Part shown: piece by piece, positions 26,158-34,183 of the stretch
Layout of the letters: each line of letters starts with the position of its first letter
Numbering within the stretch: the first letter of the stretch is position 1
Assembly: GCF_900104475.1 (NCBI RefSeq)
Contig: NZ_FNJR01000001.1
Location: 483,629 to 547,628, forward strand
DNA from: Actinopolyspora xinjiangensis
Lineage (GTDB): Bacteria > Actinomycetota > Actinomycetes > Mycobacteriales > Pseudonocardiaceae
Direction: 5' to 3'
DNA: 64,000 nt
Notes under the pieces: model-generated
What the model saw: the letters and a program-made list of their open reading frames with translations, nothing else
Database searches by the model: none
Told to the model about the DNA's origin: nothing
Made by a program: the position numbers and the translations under genes

Positions 26158-26829
26158 TCACAGCAGCCCCGCCAGCTTGTCCTCGATCGAACTCCGCGCC
26201 GAGCCGCGCCACCGGATGCTGTTACAGATCTCGGCCATCATCGCCACGTAGTCCTCCCAGTCACGCAGACACTCGGTGACCAACCCGAAGATCGCCAGCT
26301 GACTCCGCTCGACCAGCGGAACGATCACCCGCAACTGCCGGGAGACCCGCGGCTCGTGGTGTTCGGCCCCGGTCAGGTTGACCTCCGGCGTCGGAGTGTC
26401 CTGCTGCACCACGGCCAGGCAGCGTCCCACGGCGAGGTCCACGAAATCGACCTCCCTGCGAGCGTCCTGCTCGCGGAGTCCGGCGGCCAGCGCCTCCAAC
26501 GGTCGAGTGGCCTTCAGATCAGCCTCGCGCAGCGTGAGCGTGAACTGCGCGGTGGTGGCGGCCGTGGTGTCCCGCGCCGAACGCCCCACGAAACTGGCGG
26601 CGTAGATGATCCCCTCCTCGGCCATCCGCCGCACCAGGTACTCGTTGGCGACGACCAGGCGGAGGCACTGCTCCTCCGTCAACCCCGGAAGGGCCGAGCG
26701 CGCCGACTCGAACAACCGCTCGGCGCGGTCCGCCGAGGACTCGTTGAAGTCCACGGGCTGAAATCCGGGATGCAGCCCGAAACTCAACGGGAAGGTGTCG
26801 GAGGAATCACCGGAAACCGACCGCGTCAT
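26158..26829 (-). CDS. Conserved-looking protein of unknown function in T7SS-linked operon
   Basis: 223 aa from ATG 26829 (GGAGG 6 nt upstream). A soluble alpha/beta protein with LPLSF-like opening (DTFPLSFGLHPGFQPVDF), EEQCLRLVVANEYLVRRMAE and a C-terminal half with EVDFVDLAVGRCLAVVQQ and LRDWEDYVAMMAEICNSIRW. No signal peptide, membrane helix or catalytic motif is seen. It lies 12 bp downstream of the T7SS-secreted-type gene, so it is co-transcribed. It may be an accessory, chaperone-like or immunity protein; I cannot assign it. Confidence 0.7.
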   Translation of the reverse strand: MTRSVSGDSSDTFPLSFGLHPGFQPVDFNESSADRAERLFESARSALPGLTEEQCLRLVVANEYLVRRMAEEGIIYAASFVGRSARDTTAATTAQFTLTLREADLKATRPLEALAAGLREQDARREVDFVDLAVGRCLAVVQQDTPTPEVNLTGAEHHEPRVSRQLRVIVPLVERSQLAIFGLVTECLRDWEDYVAMMAEICNSIRWRGSARSSIEDKLAGLL

Positions 26830-26841
26830 GCTCAGCCTCCA

Positions 26842-28146
26842 CTACCCGAGCGCCTTGGCGAAGCTCGACAGCGATTCACCCAGCCCTTGCAGTTCATGGC
26901 CTACTTTTCCCCACTCGCCGTAACTCTGCGCGGCCCCTCCAGCGAACGATCCGTGGCCGAAACCATCCTTGAACGTGGCACTCGTATCGTTGTGGTAAAT
27001 CCAGTCGGTCGCGACGGGGATCTGCGTTCCCACGTTGAATGTTCCCTGAATCGTCTTGGCCATCCCCTCTGCGCCGATGAACCTGTTGGCCAACTTGTCA
27101 CCAAAGAATCCGAATGTGTCGGCGGGTTGAGCCATATCGGTTACGACTTCGGAAGTCTTACTACCGAACGCCTTCGCACCGACTCGCCCGGCATCGACCA
27201 GGCCGTCGCTGACCTGCAGTGCGTCCGTGGCCGCCGCGCCTCCCTTGGCCAGCGGCCCGACCATGGGCAGCATGCCGAGCGCGTCGGTGCCGACACCGAC
27301 CCAGGCGTTCACATCGGTCCACTTGTCGTTCGCGGCGATGTCCCCGGCGTGCGCCGCCAACGCGACGCCTCCCGCGACGAGGGCGATGGGACCGAAGGCC
27401 AAATTCGCACCGGGAATGAACGACAGCGTTCCGGCGACGGCGGCGATCATTCCCGCCACGTCGCCGATCGTACCGAGGTTGTCGACGACGAAGTCGCCCA
27501 TGTCGGAGAACGCGTCACCGAGCGCGCTCCAGAAACCGGGGGCGATGTCGGTGGCGTCCCGGAGTTTCCGTGCCACGGCCCGCGCGTCCTCGCGCCAGGT
27601 CTCCTGTAGCTCGACGGCTTGTTTCCGGATGCTTTCGAATCGGTCCCAGGCGCTGCGGGCCTCGCTCTTGGCGCTGGCGACAGCTTGTGCCTGCTGCTCG
27701 GCACGCCGGTTCGCCGCCGCGCGCGCCTCGGGGTCACTCGGGTCGTAGGCGACCGGCTGGTTGGCCTCCGCGACGGTCTGGCTGACCACTTGGTCGGCCT
27801 TCTCGGCTTTCTCGATCGCCTCGCGGGCCTTTCGCTCCAGTTTGGCGGCCTCGGTCTGGTGTCCTTTCAGCGTTTCCCGCCAGCCGGACAGGGCCTTGCC
27901 CGCGGCTTTCATGGACTCGTGGGCGTCGTCGAGCTTTCCGGGCAACTCGCCGAACCTCTCGACGAAAGCCTTGGAGGCCTCCCCGGTCCAGGTGTCCTTC
28001 TGCTGCCTGACGTCCCGCAGCACTTCGTAGGTCTCGAACAGCCAGTTTCCGGTGTCGGTCAGCTGCTTCGCCAGCGCACCGACCGAAGACGGGTCACCTC
28101 TGGCCGGATTGAACCCGAGCGCGTGCCAGTCACCGTCGCCGCTCAC
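26842..28146 (-). CDS. Putative type VII-secreted protein with N-terminal WXG100-like signal domain
   Basis: 434 aa from GTG 28146. The N-terminal 110 residues form a helical hairpin with the W-x-G motif WTGEASKAFVERFGELPGKL, typical of T7SS signal domains. A long charged coiled coil follows (about residues 95-200). Then come hydrophobic, Gly/Ala-rich segments (VAGMIAAVAGTLSFIPGANL, GPIALVAGGVALAAHAGDIA) capable of membrane insertion. The C-terminus (about 330-434) has no recognisable toxin motif. The start codon overlaps the preceding gene's stop as GTGA, so the two are translationally coupled. It is probably exported with its small WXG100-like partner. Confidence 0.78.
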   Translation of the reverse strand: MSGDGDWHALGFNPARGDPSSVGALAKQLTDTGNWLFETYEVLRDVRQQKDTWTGEASKAFVERFGELPGKLDDAHESMKAAGKALSGWRETLKGHQTEAAKLERKAREAIEKAEKADQVVSQTVAEANQPVAYDPSDPEARAAANRRAEQQAQAVASAKSEARSAWDRFESIRKQAVELQETWREDARAVARKLRDATDIAPGFWSALGDAFSDMGDFVVDNLGTIGDVAGMIAAVAGTLSFIPGANLAFGPIALVAGGVALAAHAGDIAANDKWTDVNAWVGVGTDALGMLPMVGPLAKGGAAATDALQVSDGLVDAGRVGAKAFGSKTSEVVTDMAQPADTFGFFGDKLANRFIGAEGMAKTIQGTFNVGTQIPVATDWIYHNDTSATFKDGFGHGSFAGGAAQSYGEWGKVGHELQGLGESLSSFAKALG

Positions 28147-28508
28147 GTGGCACCTCCGTTGTTGGCGGGTTTCGCCACCGGAGGCTCACTCTGCCCGGCC
28201 TCGCCGGACTCGATCGCTTCCCGCATCCGCGTGAAGCCCTCGGTGATGGCGTTCTCCAGCTCCTGGTACTGCTTCTTGGCGGAGCCGAGAGCTTCGGTGA
28301 TCTTCTTGACGCACTCGCCGATCTCGTCGATGCCGTGCTGCCAGTCGTCGCGGAACTCGGCGCAGGCTTCGTCCAGTTCGTCCGGCCCGATGGAGTGCGG
28401 GCCGATGTCGTCCATCGCCTTGAGCGCGCTGCGCAGATTCTCCTCGGCCCGGTTGAGGTTCTTCTCCATGGCGTCCAACGATTCGATGTCGACCGTGAAG
28501 TCGGACAC
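28143..28508 (-). CDS. Small WXG100/EspC-like type VII secretion target
   Basis: 121 aa from GTG 28508 (GAGGGGAA 6-8 nt upstream); the frame is open further upstream without good coding character. All-helical: SLDAMEKNLNRAEENLRSAL, a turn at GPHSIGPDELDE, then FRDDWQHGIDEIGECVKKIT, with a Trp in the inter-helix region in place of a strict WXG. The length and two-helix layout match ESX partner proteins. It is first in the operon and overlaps the 434-aa gene by 4 bp (GTGA). Confidence 0.75.
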   Translation of the reverse strand: MSDFTVDIESLDAMEKNLNRAEENLRSALKAMDDIGPHSIGPDELDEACAEFRDDWQHGIDEIGECVKKITEALGSAKKQYQELENAITEGFTRMREAIESGEAGQSEPPVAKPANNGGAT

Positions 28509-28863
28509 TGGCGTTCCCCTCGATCGCTTCACTGTCCGAAGGGGAACGTTAGCAAGCCGATGATCTCGTTCGGGGCTGTTCGGACGATTTCGTGGCAGCG
28601 GCCGCCGCCCGGAGATTTCGCGAGAAATCGAGGGGAAAGGGGAGCCGCCCCGGAGCACGCGGCGAGCGGGGAGGGAGACGCGTGCTCCGGGGCGGCGGAC
28701 GGGTCCACGGCGGAAGTGTCGGGGTTCGTCGCCGTGGCCCGTGGTTCCGGAAATTCGCCGTGACGGCGCCGAAGGGTCGGGGACGCTCGGTGTCTCCGCC
28801 TCGCGGGTGCGAACCGAGCGGAGACTTCGTCGTACGAGTCACGGAGACCGGGCCAAGGAGGCC
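28509..28863. promoter_or_regulatory. Upstream region of T7SS-linked operon with 17-bp perfect hairpin
   Basis: A perfect 17-bp inverted repeat (28644-28660 with 28680-28696) and a 19-nt G-rich loop lies between the end of the regulatory-island operon (stop at 28864) and the WXG100-like gene start. It is probably the terminator of the former. It could also limit read-through into, or attenuate, the latter. The operon promoter should lie at about 28510-28640. No gene is supported. Confidence 0.6.
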
Positions 28864-29508
28864 CTACTGGATGCGGCGCAGTCCTTCGAGGACGCGGCCC
28901 ATCAGCGCGAGCGTGGGATCGGGCTCGGGTAAGGCGCCGACGGTCGCCGGTGCCGGTTGGCACCGGGAGGTGTGGTGGTGAAGACCGGGAGCTCGCCGGG
29001 CCGCGGTGCCGCGCGGCGCGGTGTGACGGGAGGCGGCTTGCCAGGCGGCCAGCGCCGCCGAGTTCGGCCGCACCTCGGAGGCCGATGGTGTTGGTGTCGG
29101 CGTCGTTTTCGGTGCCGCCGGGAGTTCACGCTCGTCCGAGCGACGAGGAGGGCGGGGCTCTCGCGGTGGTCGCCCGCCGGGAGCGTCGGGGTCGGTCTCG
29201 GGCCAGCGGATCGGTTCGGGCTCGGATCGCGACTGTGTCGGTACGACAGCACCGGGCTCGGGGAGGCCACTGGAACCGATAGTCGCGCTCGCGGTGACCG
29301 CGGCCCGGAGCTCGGTGCCGGTGGAACCACTGGGATCACCGGCGGCACCGGCGAGTTGGGCTCGTAGCTGCTGGACCGTCAGCGTGCCCCGTCCGGCACC
29401 GCCGTGCCTGGTGCGCGGGCGCGGGGCGGATTCGGGGTGCTGGGGCCAGAGGGCAAGCAGTATCGCCAGCGCCGCCAGCAGGATCGGCACGAGCAGCGGG
29501 TCAGACAT
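28864..29508 (-). CDS. Single-pass membrane protein with Pro-rich tail, unknown
   Basis: 214 aa from ATG 29508. The N-terminus MSDPLLVPILLAALAILLAL is one membrane helix; the rest is a Pro/Thr/Ser/Arg-rich, low-complexity cytoplasmic or surface region ending in a short helix, LALMGRVLEGLRRIQ. It overlaps the preceding gene's stop by 8 bp and is third in a small operon divergent from the XRE regulator. No domain is recognised. Confidence 0.6.
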   Translation of the reverse strand: MSDPLLVPILLAALAILLALWPQHPESAPRPRTRHGGAGRGTLTVQQLRAQLAGAAGDPSGSTGTELRAAVTASATIGSSGLPEPGAVVPTQSRSEPEPIRWPETDPDAPGGRPPREPRPPRRSDERELPAAPKTTPTPTPSASEVRPNSAALAAWQAASRHTAPRGTAARRAPGLHHHTSRCQPAPATVGALPEPDPTLALMGRVLEGLRRIQ

Positions 29509-29749
29509 CGGGATCGCTCTCCACGGTGCGGTGCTCGGCTCCCCCGCCCTCGGGCAGCGCGGGTTTCGGAGGGCTGTCGTGCGAGTCGGCGTAGCGCCGC
29601 AGCGCGATCGCCGTCTCGAAGAGCTCCGCGGCGAGTTCCCGACAGCGGTCGGTGCCGAACCGGCCACCGCCCAGCGCGAAGGCGGCCTCGTCGCAGTGCC
29701 ACTGGCAGAGCCGCAGGAACCCGGCCAGCCGGATGTTGTCACCGCTCAT
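29501..29749 (-). CDS. Small helical protein in XRE/DUF397 island
   Basis: 82 aa from ATG 29749: GFLRLCQWHCDEAAFALGGG and CRELAAELFETAIALRRYAD. Soluble and helical with three cysteines. It overlaps the neighbouring genes at both ends (11 bp and 8 bp), a sign of tight operon structure. Similar small ORFs sit beside XRE-DUF5753 regulators in actinomycetes; the function is unknown. Confidence 0.65.
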   Translation of the reverse strand: MSGDNIRLAGFLRLCQWHCDEAAFALGGGRFGTDRCRELAAELFETAIALRRYADSHDSPPKPALPEGGGAEHRTVESDPDV

Positions 29750-29990
29750 CGCGCTTCACCCCGCCGGAGTCGTGACGGGGTGGGGCGCCGACCAGTTCGC
29801 GGGTGGTGCGGTCGCACTCCGGGCAGGTGGGCCACAGCCACGCGATCTCGCCGGTGGCGGTGACCACCTCCCGGCCGCACAGCGCGGAGACGGTCAGCTC
29901 GGGCGGGAACTCGAGCGCGGGCGGTGGTACCGGATCCCTGCTCGCGTGCCGCTGCTCCTCGGCGGGAACCCAGGTGAAGGGGTGGGACAT
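29739..29990 (-). CDS. Small putative zinc-binding protein in XRE/DUF397 island
   Basis: 83 aa from ATG 29990 with a very strong ribosome site (AAGGAGGAG, 5 nt spacing). LTVSALCGREVVTATGEIAW followed by LWPTCPECDRTT places three cysteines (one, then C-x2-C) as a likely zinc ribbon. It heads a three-gene operon divergent from the XRE regulator at 30110. In actinomycetes such arrangements often include this small Cys-motif protein. The role is not established. Confidence 0.7.
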   Translation of the reverse strand: MSHPFTWVPAEEQRHASRDPVPPPALEFPPELTVSALCGREVVTATGEIAWLWPTCPECDRTTRELVGAPPRHDSGGVKRDER

Positions 29991-30109
29991 GCAGTCTCCT
30001 CCTTAGAACATCGTTTCTAGTTGCTGAAACTATCTATAGTTGCGACAACTACACAATGCTTCTTTCGAGGGACATACCGTTACCTAGCTCGGAGATCTAG
30101 GCTGGCGTC

Positions 30110-30949
30110 ATGGCGAGCAGTGCACGAGCACGAGGTCTCGGCGCGGAACTACGGCAACTCCGGAAAAACGCGAACCTCGAAGCACAGGAGGTGGGACGTC
30201 GCCTGGGGTGGTCGAAATCGACCATGAGCAGGGTGGAGTCCGGTGCGAGGCGTGTAGATGAAGCGGACGTGTCCGCGATACTCGCCATCATAGGTGTCAC
30301 GGGCCAGGAACGTGAGCGATTGCTGAACATGGCTCGTGAGATAGACCAGCCCGGCTGGTGGGAAACCAGCGACAGCGGGCTGCCAGCTCAACTGAAAGCA
30401 CTGTTGAGTTTCGAGAAGGACGCGACCCGTATCAGTGAGAGCGCGGTGACGCTGGTTCCGGGACTGCTGCAGACCGCTTCCTACACCCGTGCACTGATGC
30501 TCGGTGGTGGTGTACCTGAAGATGCCGTAGAGGCACGTGTCGCTGTGCGCCGTGGCAGGCAGGACATCATCTTCCAGAGAACCCCTGCCGAAGTCCTCGC
30601 ACTCATCGACGAAGGCGTCCTGATGCGTGAAGTCGGCGGCCCCGAAGTGATGGCCGAGCAGCTACGTTACCTGGCCGATACAGCTGATCGAGATAACGTG
30701 GACATAAGACTTCTACCGTTCAGCGCTCACCCTGGTGTCGATGGATCGTTTCTCCTGCTTGATTTCCCAAAAGTTCGCTCGATCGTCCACATCGAGCATC
30801 ATCGATCGAGCGCCTTCCTTGACGAGCCCGATGATGTAGCGGCTTACGTGCGGCTACGAGATAGCCTCATGTCAAAGGCGTGTACCCCTGAACGCACTGT
30901 CCGAGCACTGAAGGCATACGCCGAAAAATGGGAAAGTGAGTCACCATGA
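30110..30949 (+). CDS. XRE-family regulator with DUF5753 (Scr1/WhiJ-like)
   Basis: 279 aa. The N-terminal helix-turn-helix is in AQEVGRRLGWSKSTMSRVES (residues about 25-45). The DUF5753 domain (about 95-275) shows TLVPGLLQTASYTRALMLGG, RRGRQDIIFQRTPAEVLALI and PFSAHPGVDGSFLLLDFP. These regulators pair with a DUF397 protein, and some pairs control development or behave like toxin-antitoxin modules. The stop overlaps the DUF397 start by 4 bp (ATGA). Promoters toward both sides lie in the 119 bp before ATG 30110, which is AT-rich. Confidence 0.9.
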   Translation: MASSARARGLGAELRQLRKNANLEAQEVGRRLGWSKSTMSRVESGARRVDEADVSAILAIIGVTGQERERLLNMAREIDQPGWWETSDSGLPAQLKALLSFEKDATRISESAVTLVPGLLQTASYTRALMLGGGVPEDAVEARVAVRRGRQDIIFQRTPAEVLALIDEGVLMREVGGPEVMAEQLRYLADTADRDNVDIRLLPFSAHPGVDGSFLLLDFPKVRSIVHIEHHRSSAFLDEPDDVAAYVRLRDSLMSKACTPERTVRALKAYAEKWESESP

Positions 30950-31134
30950 AGCCCGTGACAGGATGGCGGAAGTCCAGCCGCAGCAGCGCTACACAGACCT
31001 GCGTCGAGGTCGGCCGCACCGCCGACGGCGCGGCCGTCCGCGACAGCAAGAACCACACGGCCGGTTACTTCACCACCACACATCGGCAGTGGCAGACCTT
31101 CCTGCGAGCTCTGAAGGCCGACCACTTCGGCTGA
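30946..31134 (+). CDS. DUF397-family small protein
   Basis: 62 aa. The motifs GWRKSSRSSATQTCVEVGRT, GAAVRDSKNHTAG and QWQTFLRALKADHFG give the full DUF397 domain. It is translationally coupled to the XRE-DUF5753 gene (ATGA). Its partner role is known from the family only as genetic association. Intact, unlike the two fragments at 31285 and about 37090. Confidence 0.92.
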   Translation: MKPVTGWRKSSRSSATQTCVEVGRTADGAAVRDSKNHTAGYFTTTHRQWQTFLRALKADHFG

Positions 31135-31284
31135 GCGAGGCACAGCCACGAGCACGGCACCCCCGCCGACCGGGCAGGGGTGCCGCTTCGGCCGCTGACA
31201 CCACCCGTTCGGACGTGGCGAACTCCCCGCTCCCGGCGTGAGACTCAAACCCGACAGCGATCTCGACGCCACGGAGCACCACCG

Positions 31285-31371
31285 ATGACCACACCGGACG
31301 AACCCCGCGACTGGCGGAAGTCCAGCCGCAGCGCTTCCCCACTTCCGCGAACCGCCGAGTGGCCAGTGTGA
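31285..31371 (+). pseudogene. Internally deleted DUF397 remnant
   Basis: The frame reads MTTPDEPRDWRKSSRSASPL, then PRTAEWPV and stop (28 codons). DWRKSSRSAS is the DUF397 N-terminus. The central C-V-E-V and AVRDSK blocks are missing, and the terminal AEW may be the remnant of the C-terminus. Best read as a decayed tandem copy of the upstream gene. Confidence 0.7.
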
Positions 31372-31479
31372 TCTTCGGAGATGTGTCCACCGGGCCGACG
31401 GCTGTGGACAACAGTGTTCGTCATCAGCGACAACGTCGTACTTTGGGGCTCAGGACAGCCTCTGGAGTACGGGGCATCC

Positions 31480-31704
31480 TCACAGCCACGGCGAAAGCCA
31501 TACCGATGATCGCTGTTCCGGGGTGACACCGGCGGCTCGCAGGGCTTCGTGCCCGGACTGCTGGGCCGCGTCGGCGATGCGGGTTCGCGGTTCGGCCCAG
31601 CGACGTTCGACGATGCCGGTCTTGCGGGGAATCCATTCGCCGGGGCCGCCTGTGCCGACGACGCGGTCCGGCAGCCAGGATCCGGTGCCGAGGATGGCAC
31701 TCAT
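31480..31704 (-). pseudogene. Truncated 3-oxoacyl-ACP synthase III (FabH-like) N-terminal fragment
   Basis: From ATG 31704 the frame gives MSAILGTGSWLPDRVVGTGG, then EWIPRKTGIVERRWAEPRT and HEALRAAGVTPEQRS before a stop at 74 codons. This is the first helix-strand region of KAS III. The catalytic Cys, His and Asn regions are absent, and about nine residues after RVV also appear to be missing. The start overlaps the DUF2165 stop as ATGA, so it was once co-translated. No continuation is seen in other frames down to 31371. Not functional as a synthase. Confidence 0.8.
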
Positions 31705-32321
31705 CGGGTCACCTCCGGGACGAGGGGGCGGGCGGCGACGGGTAGGAGGTTGGTCAGCAGGGCGACCAGCGCACCGACCATCAGCAGGGTGAAGTGCACC
31801 TGCTGGACCGGGCCGAGGTGCATCCAGTAGCCGAACCACAGGCCGCTGACCAGGAAACCGAGGAACAGGCCGACGAAGGCGACCAGCGAATGATTGACGT
31901 GGCGAATGAGCTCGGCCAGGCCCCGGCGAGGGGAGCGCAGGACTCGCAGGCCGGTAATGACGGCCCGCCACATGAGGACAACGGTGCCGAGCTGGTAGAC
32001 GATCACAGTGATGAGCGCGGGAGTGGCCAGAGAAGCGGGCAGCGCCCGCCATTCCAGACCGTTGCCGCGTACCTGATCGTCGATGAGAGCCCGCATCGTC
32101 ATCGTCCGTTCCAGTAGCACCCGGTTGGTGCCGAAATCAGTGATGTTGTTGACGGCGATCAGAGTCAGCCAGGCGGCTACTCCCGCGAACAGGAACAAGA
32201 CCAGCGGGAGGAGGCCACTGCGGCGGGCTGTCCAGGCGGTGAGCAGGGTGTTGGTGGGAACCCGCTCCTGTGGTTGTCCGGTATCCACGGACGAGGAGGA
32301 TTCGGCGAGTGGAAAGCTCAC
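31701..32321 (-). CDS. DUF2165-family membrane protein
   Basis: 206 aa with four membrane helices (LLPLVLFLFAGVAAWLTLIA, ALITVIVYQLGTVVLMWRAV, HSLVAFVGLFLGFLVSGLWF and HFTLLMVGALVALLTNLLPV). VNNITDFGTNRVLLERTMTM is the DUF2165 signature loop. The function of the family is unknown. The gene lies 42 bp after the AfsA-like gene and overlaps the KAS III fragment, forming an operon-like series. Confidence 0.8.
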   Translation of the reverse strand: MSFPLAESSSSVDTGQPQERVPTNTLLTAWTARRSGLLPLVLFLFAGVAAWLTLIAVNNITDFGTNRVLLERTMTMRALIDDQVRGNGLEWRALPASLATPALITVIVYQLGTVVLMWRAVITGLRVLRSPRRGLAELIRHVNHSLVAFVGLFLGFLVSGLWFGYWMHLGPVQQVHFTLLMVGALVALLTNLLPVAARPLVPEVTR

Positions 32322-32363
32322 GGGTTGTCGCTCCTTGAGTGCGGAATCGCTTGTCCGGACGGT

Positions 32364-33146
32364 TCAGGCGGCTGAGTCGAGGACGGGCTCGGCGGCCGCG
32401 CCACCGAGGACGGTGCTCACCGTGGCAGCGGCCAAGCGGTGTTCCTTGGAGGACAGTCGAGCGGAGTCGTGAGCGGTGAAGTCGATCCGAGCCTTGGCCG
32501 CGGGAGTACCGGCCTGGTGCAGCGCCAGATCGACGGTCATCTTCAGCCGGGCCGGATCGGTGATATCGGAACTAATCACAGTGCAGTCGATGTCCGCGTC
32601 CAACGGAAAAAGGAAATTTTCGAAGCGAATATCCATGCCGTGCCAGACGTAGTAATAATGCCGATCCGGAAGTGCTGTGGCCACGAACTTCTCGCAAAAG
32701 GCCATAAACATCTGCCGGAACGCTTCGATGACGACCATTCCCTGGATGTGTTCGCCGGTCTGATGGTCCAGCAGCAGTTCGTTGTCAGGGTGCAGACGTA
32801 AGGCGGCTCTGTACTGCCCCTCGGAGATCCGTTTCAGGCTGGACAGCAGCACGTTGGCATCACGGTGCTTGTGGGCCTGCGAACGCGGAACGGCCGGAAG
32901 ATCGTTGGGCTGCATGAGGACCTTGCGGGCCAGGCCTCTGGTCTCGAGCGCGCCGGTGACGTACTCACGCTCGTACGGGGTGATGCCCTGGCCTTCCCAC
33001 ACCAGCAGTGGCCCGGCCAGCTCGTCGTAGACGCCCGAACGCACCTCGGAGACGAAGCCGGAAACCGTGCGCACGTTCTCGTGGGAACCCAAAGCGGCGA
33101 AACGGTCCCCTACCAGACAGACACTGTTCAACATGTGTTCGGACAT
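32364..33146 (-). CDS. AfsA-type hotdog-domain protein (butyrolactone-synthase-like)
   Basis: 260 aa from ATG 33146 (GGGAGT upstream); the longer frame upstream lacks similarity. The segment SQAHKHRDANVLLSSLKRIS, then LLLDHQTGEHIQGMVVIEAF and RFENFLFPLDADIDCTV matches one AfsA repeat, with the conserved H-R-D and D-H-x-x-G-x-H positions. The N-terminal 90 residues are divergent. AfsA condenses a beta-ketoacyl thioester with dihydroxyacetone phosphate in gamma-butyrolactone signal synthesis; classical members have two repeats. Here only one repeat is clear, so a related acyl-transfer role is equally possible. Neighbours: KAS III fragment, TetR, MFS, HAD phosphatase. Confidence 0.75.
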   Translation of the reverse strand: MSEHMLNSVCLVGDRFAALGSHENVRTVSGFVSEVRSGVYDELAGPLLVWEGQGITPYEREYVTGALETRGLARKVLMQPNDLPAVPRSQAHKHRDANVLLSSLKRISEGQYRAALRLHPDNELLLDHQTGEHIQGMVVIEAFRQMFMAFCEKFVATALPDRHYYYVWHGMDIRFENFLFPLDADIDCTVISSDITDPARLKMTVDLALHQAGTPAAKARIDFTAHDSARLSSKEHRLAAATVSTVLGGAAAEPVLDSAA

Positions 33147-33453
33147 GATTACTCCCACTGGATCGTTGAAATCGAACCTGGAGATGGTCAGCACGCACTC
33201 TCTGGCGTATCGCTCAAAAGAAATTGATTCGCGAGCACAACCGCGCGCCTTCCCCCCAGAAGGTGTGCAAACTGTAGGTGTTCGGCTGACCGCCGACAGC
33301 TCACACCTTTCCAAACGTCCAGTTGGTTGGCAACAGGTTTGCCGGATGAACGTATGGTGAGCTAAAACACATCGAGCGGCGGTTCGCTCCCGCCCGCCGG
33401 AGACGGGAACAGACCGCCGCTCGATGTGTACCGAGAGGTCGAGAACCAGGCGT
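33147..33453. promoter_or_regulatory. Upstream region of AfsA-like operon, with possible TetR half-operator
   Basis: 307 bp between the AfsA-like start and the TetR stop. It contains CCAAACGTCCAGTTGG (33311-33326), which shares CCAA and GTTGG elements with the two palindromes flanking the TetR/MFS intergenic region, and the TetR terminator described separately. No gene. Confidence 0.4.
33367..33429 (-). terminator. Rho-independent-type terminator of the TetR gene
   Basis: A perfect 17-bp inverted repeat (33367-33383 with 33413-33429) encloses a 29-nt loop that itself can pair (CCCG/CGGG). On the minus strand the stem is followed by a short T-run (TGTTTTAG). It lies 25 bp after the TetR stop. 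Confidence 0.85.
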
Positions 33454-34047
33454 TCAGTCCGAGCGCTGGATGTCCTCACCGACGGCACGGGAAGCCAACT
33501 CCATGATGCTGGTGCGGATGACCTCCTGGACGTGTCGGGTCTCCACCTGGGGACCGACGATCTGCCGTGCCAGCTGCGGAACGGCACTGGGCCAGGCGGC
33601 CAGACCGATCAAGGACAACAGGACCGCGGCCGTTTCGGGGCCGACGGGCAGGCCCAGTCGCTCGGCGAGCACATCGACCTTCATCGAGTAGCGTGCCGCT
33701 CGCTCCCGTTCTCCGGGCAGTTCTCGCTCCGGAGCGTGCAGCGCCTCCCACATCAGCAGGCGTAGCAGTTCAGGGCGGTCGCGGTGGAACTCGTAGACCG
33801 AGCCGACCCACGCCCCTATGTCGCCGGTCGGCTTGGCGACGGACTCGGCGAGCTCATCCAGCGCGGCAGTGACCACGGCGGCGAAAAGCCCCTCCTTGTT
33901 GCCGAAGTGCCCGTAGACGCGTTCTTTGTTGACCTCCGCCCGTTCGGCGATGCGATCGACGCGTGCGCCCGCCACCCCGAGTGCCGCGAATTCCTCTCGT
34001 GCCGCCTCAAGCAGTTTCTTCCTGGTCAGCGCTGCGTCTCGTGCCAT
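33454..34047 (-). CDS. TetR/AcrR-family transcriptional regulator
   Basis: 197 aa from ATG 34047; an upstream TTG at 34071 would overlap the operator. The N-terminal helix-turn-helix is in ARVDRIAERAEVNKERVYGH (residues about 28-50), followed by FGNKEGLFAAVV. The ligand domain has VYEFHRDRPELLRLLMWEAL and is not specifically gamma-butyrolactone-receptor-like. It is divergent from the MFS gene, with palindromes at 34068-34095 and 34184-34195 in between, so it probably represses the transporter and itself, and perhaps the AfsA-like operon. Confidence 0.9.
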   Translation of the reverse strand: MARDAALTRKKLLEAAREEFAALGVAGARVDRIAERAEVNKERVYGHFGNKEGLFAAVVTAALDELAESVAKPTGDIGAWVGSVYEFHRDRPELLRLLMWEALHAPERELPGERERAARYSMKVDVLAERLGLPVGPETAAVLLSLIGLAAWPSAVPQLARQIVGPQVETRHVQEVIRTSIMELASRAVGEDIQRSD

Positions 34048-34067
34048 TACCCCACTATACCTCGCAT

Positions 34068-34095
34068 CCAACTGTTTGGTTGATCTCGACCAAAC
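34068..34095. promoter_or_regulatory. Candidate TetR operator next to tetR start
   Basis: Two overlapping symmetric elements: CCAACTGTTTGG (34068-34079, 10 of 12 symmetric) and GTTTGGT...ACCAAAC (34074-34080 with 34089-34095, 8-bp spacer). The position overlaps the 5' end of the tetR transcript, suited to autorepression. Confidence 0.65.
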
Positions 34096-34183
34096 CGCTA
34101 GTCCACATGGACCAGCGGCAGCTGGAACAGCCTCGCCGAGTGCGGCACGTCAAGCCACCAGCGGGGCAGTCCCGGTTTGACAT

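Noticed and set aside
26842-28146. C-terminal toxin domain in the T7SS-secreted-type protein
   Set aside because: No nuclease, deaminase, ADP-ribosyltransferase or NADase motif was seen in the last 110 residues.
33454-34047. TetR protein as a true gamma-butyrolactone receptor (ArpA-like)
   Set aside because: The helix-turn-helix and ligand domain look like a general TetR; the family-specific residues of ArpA/ScbR were not recognised, so no receptor call is made.
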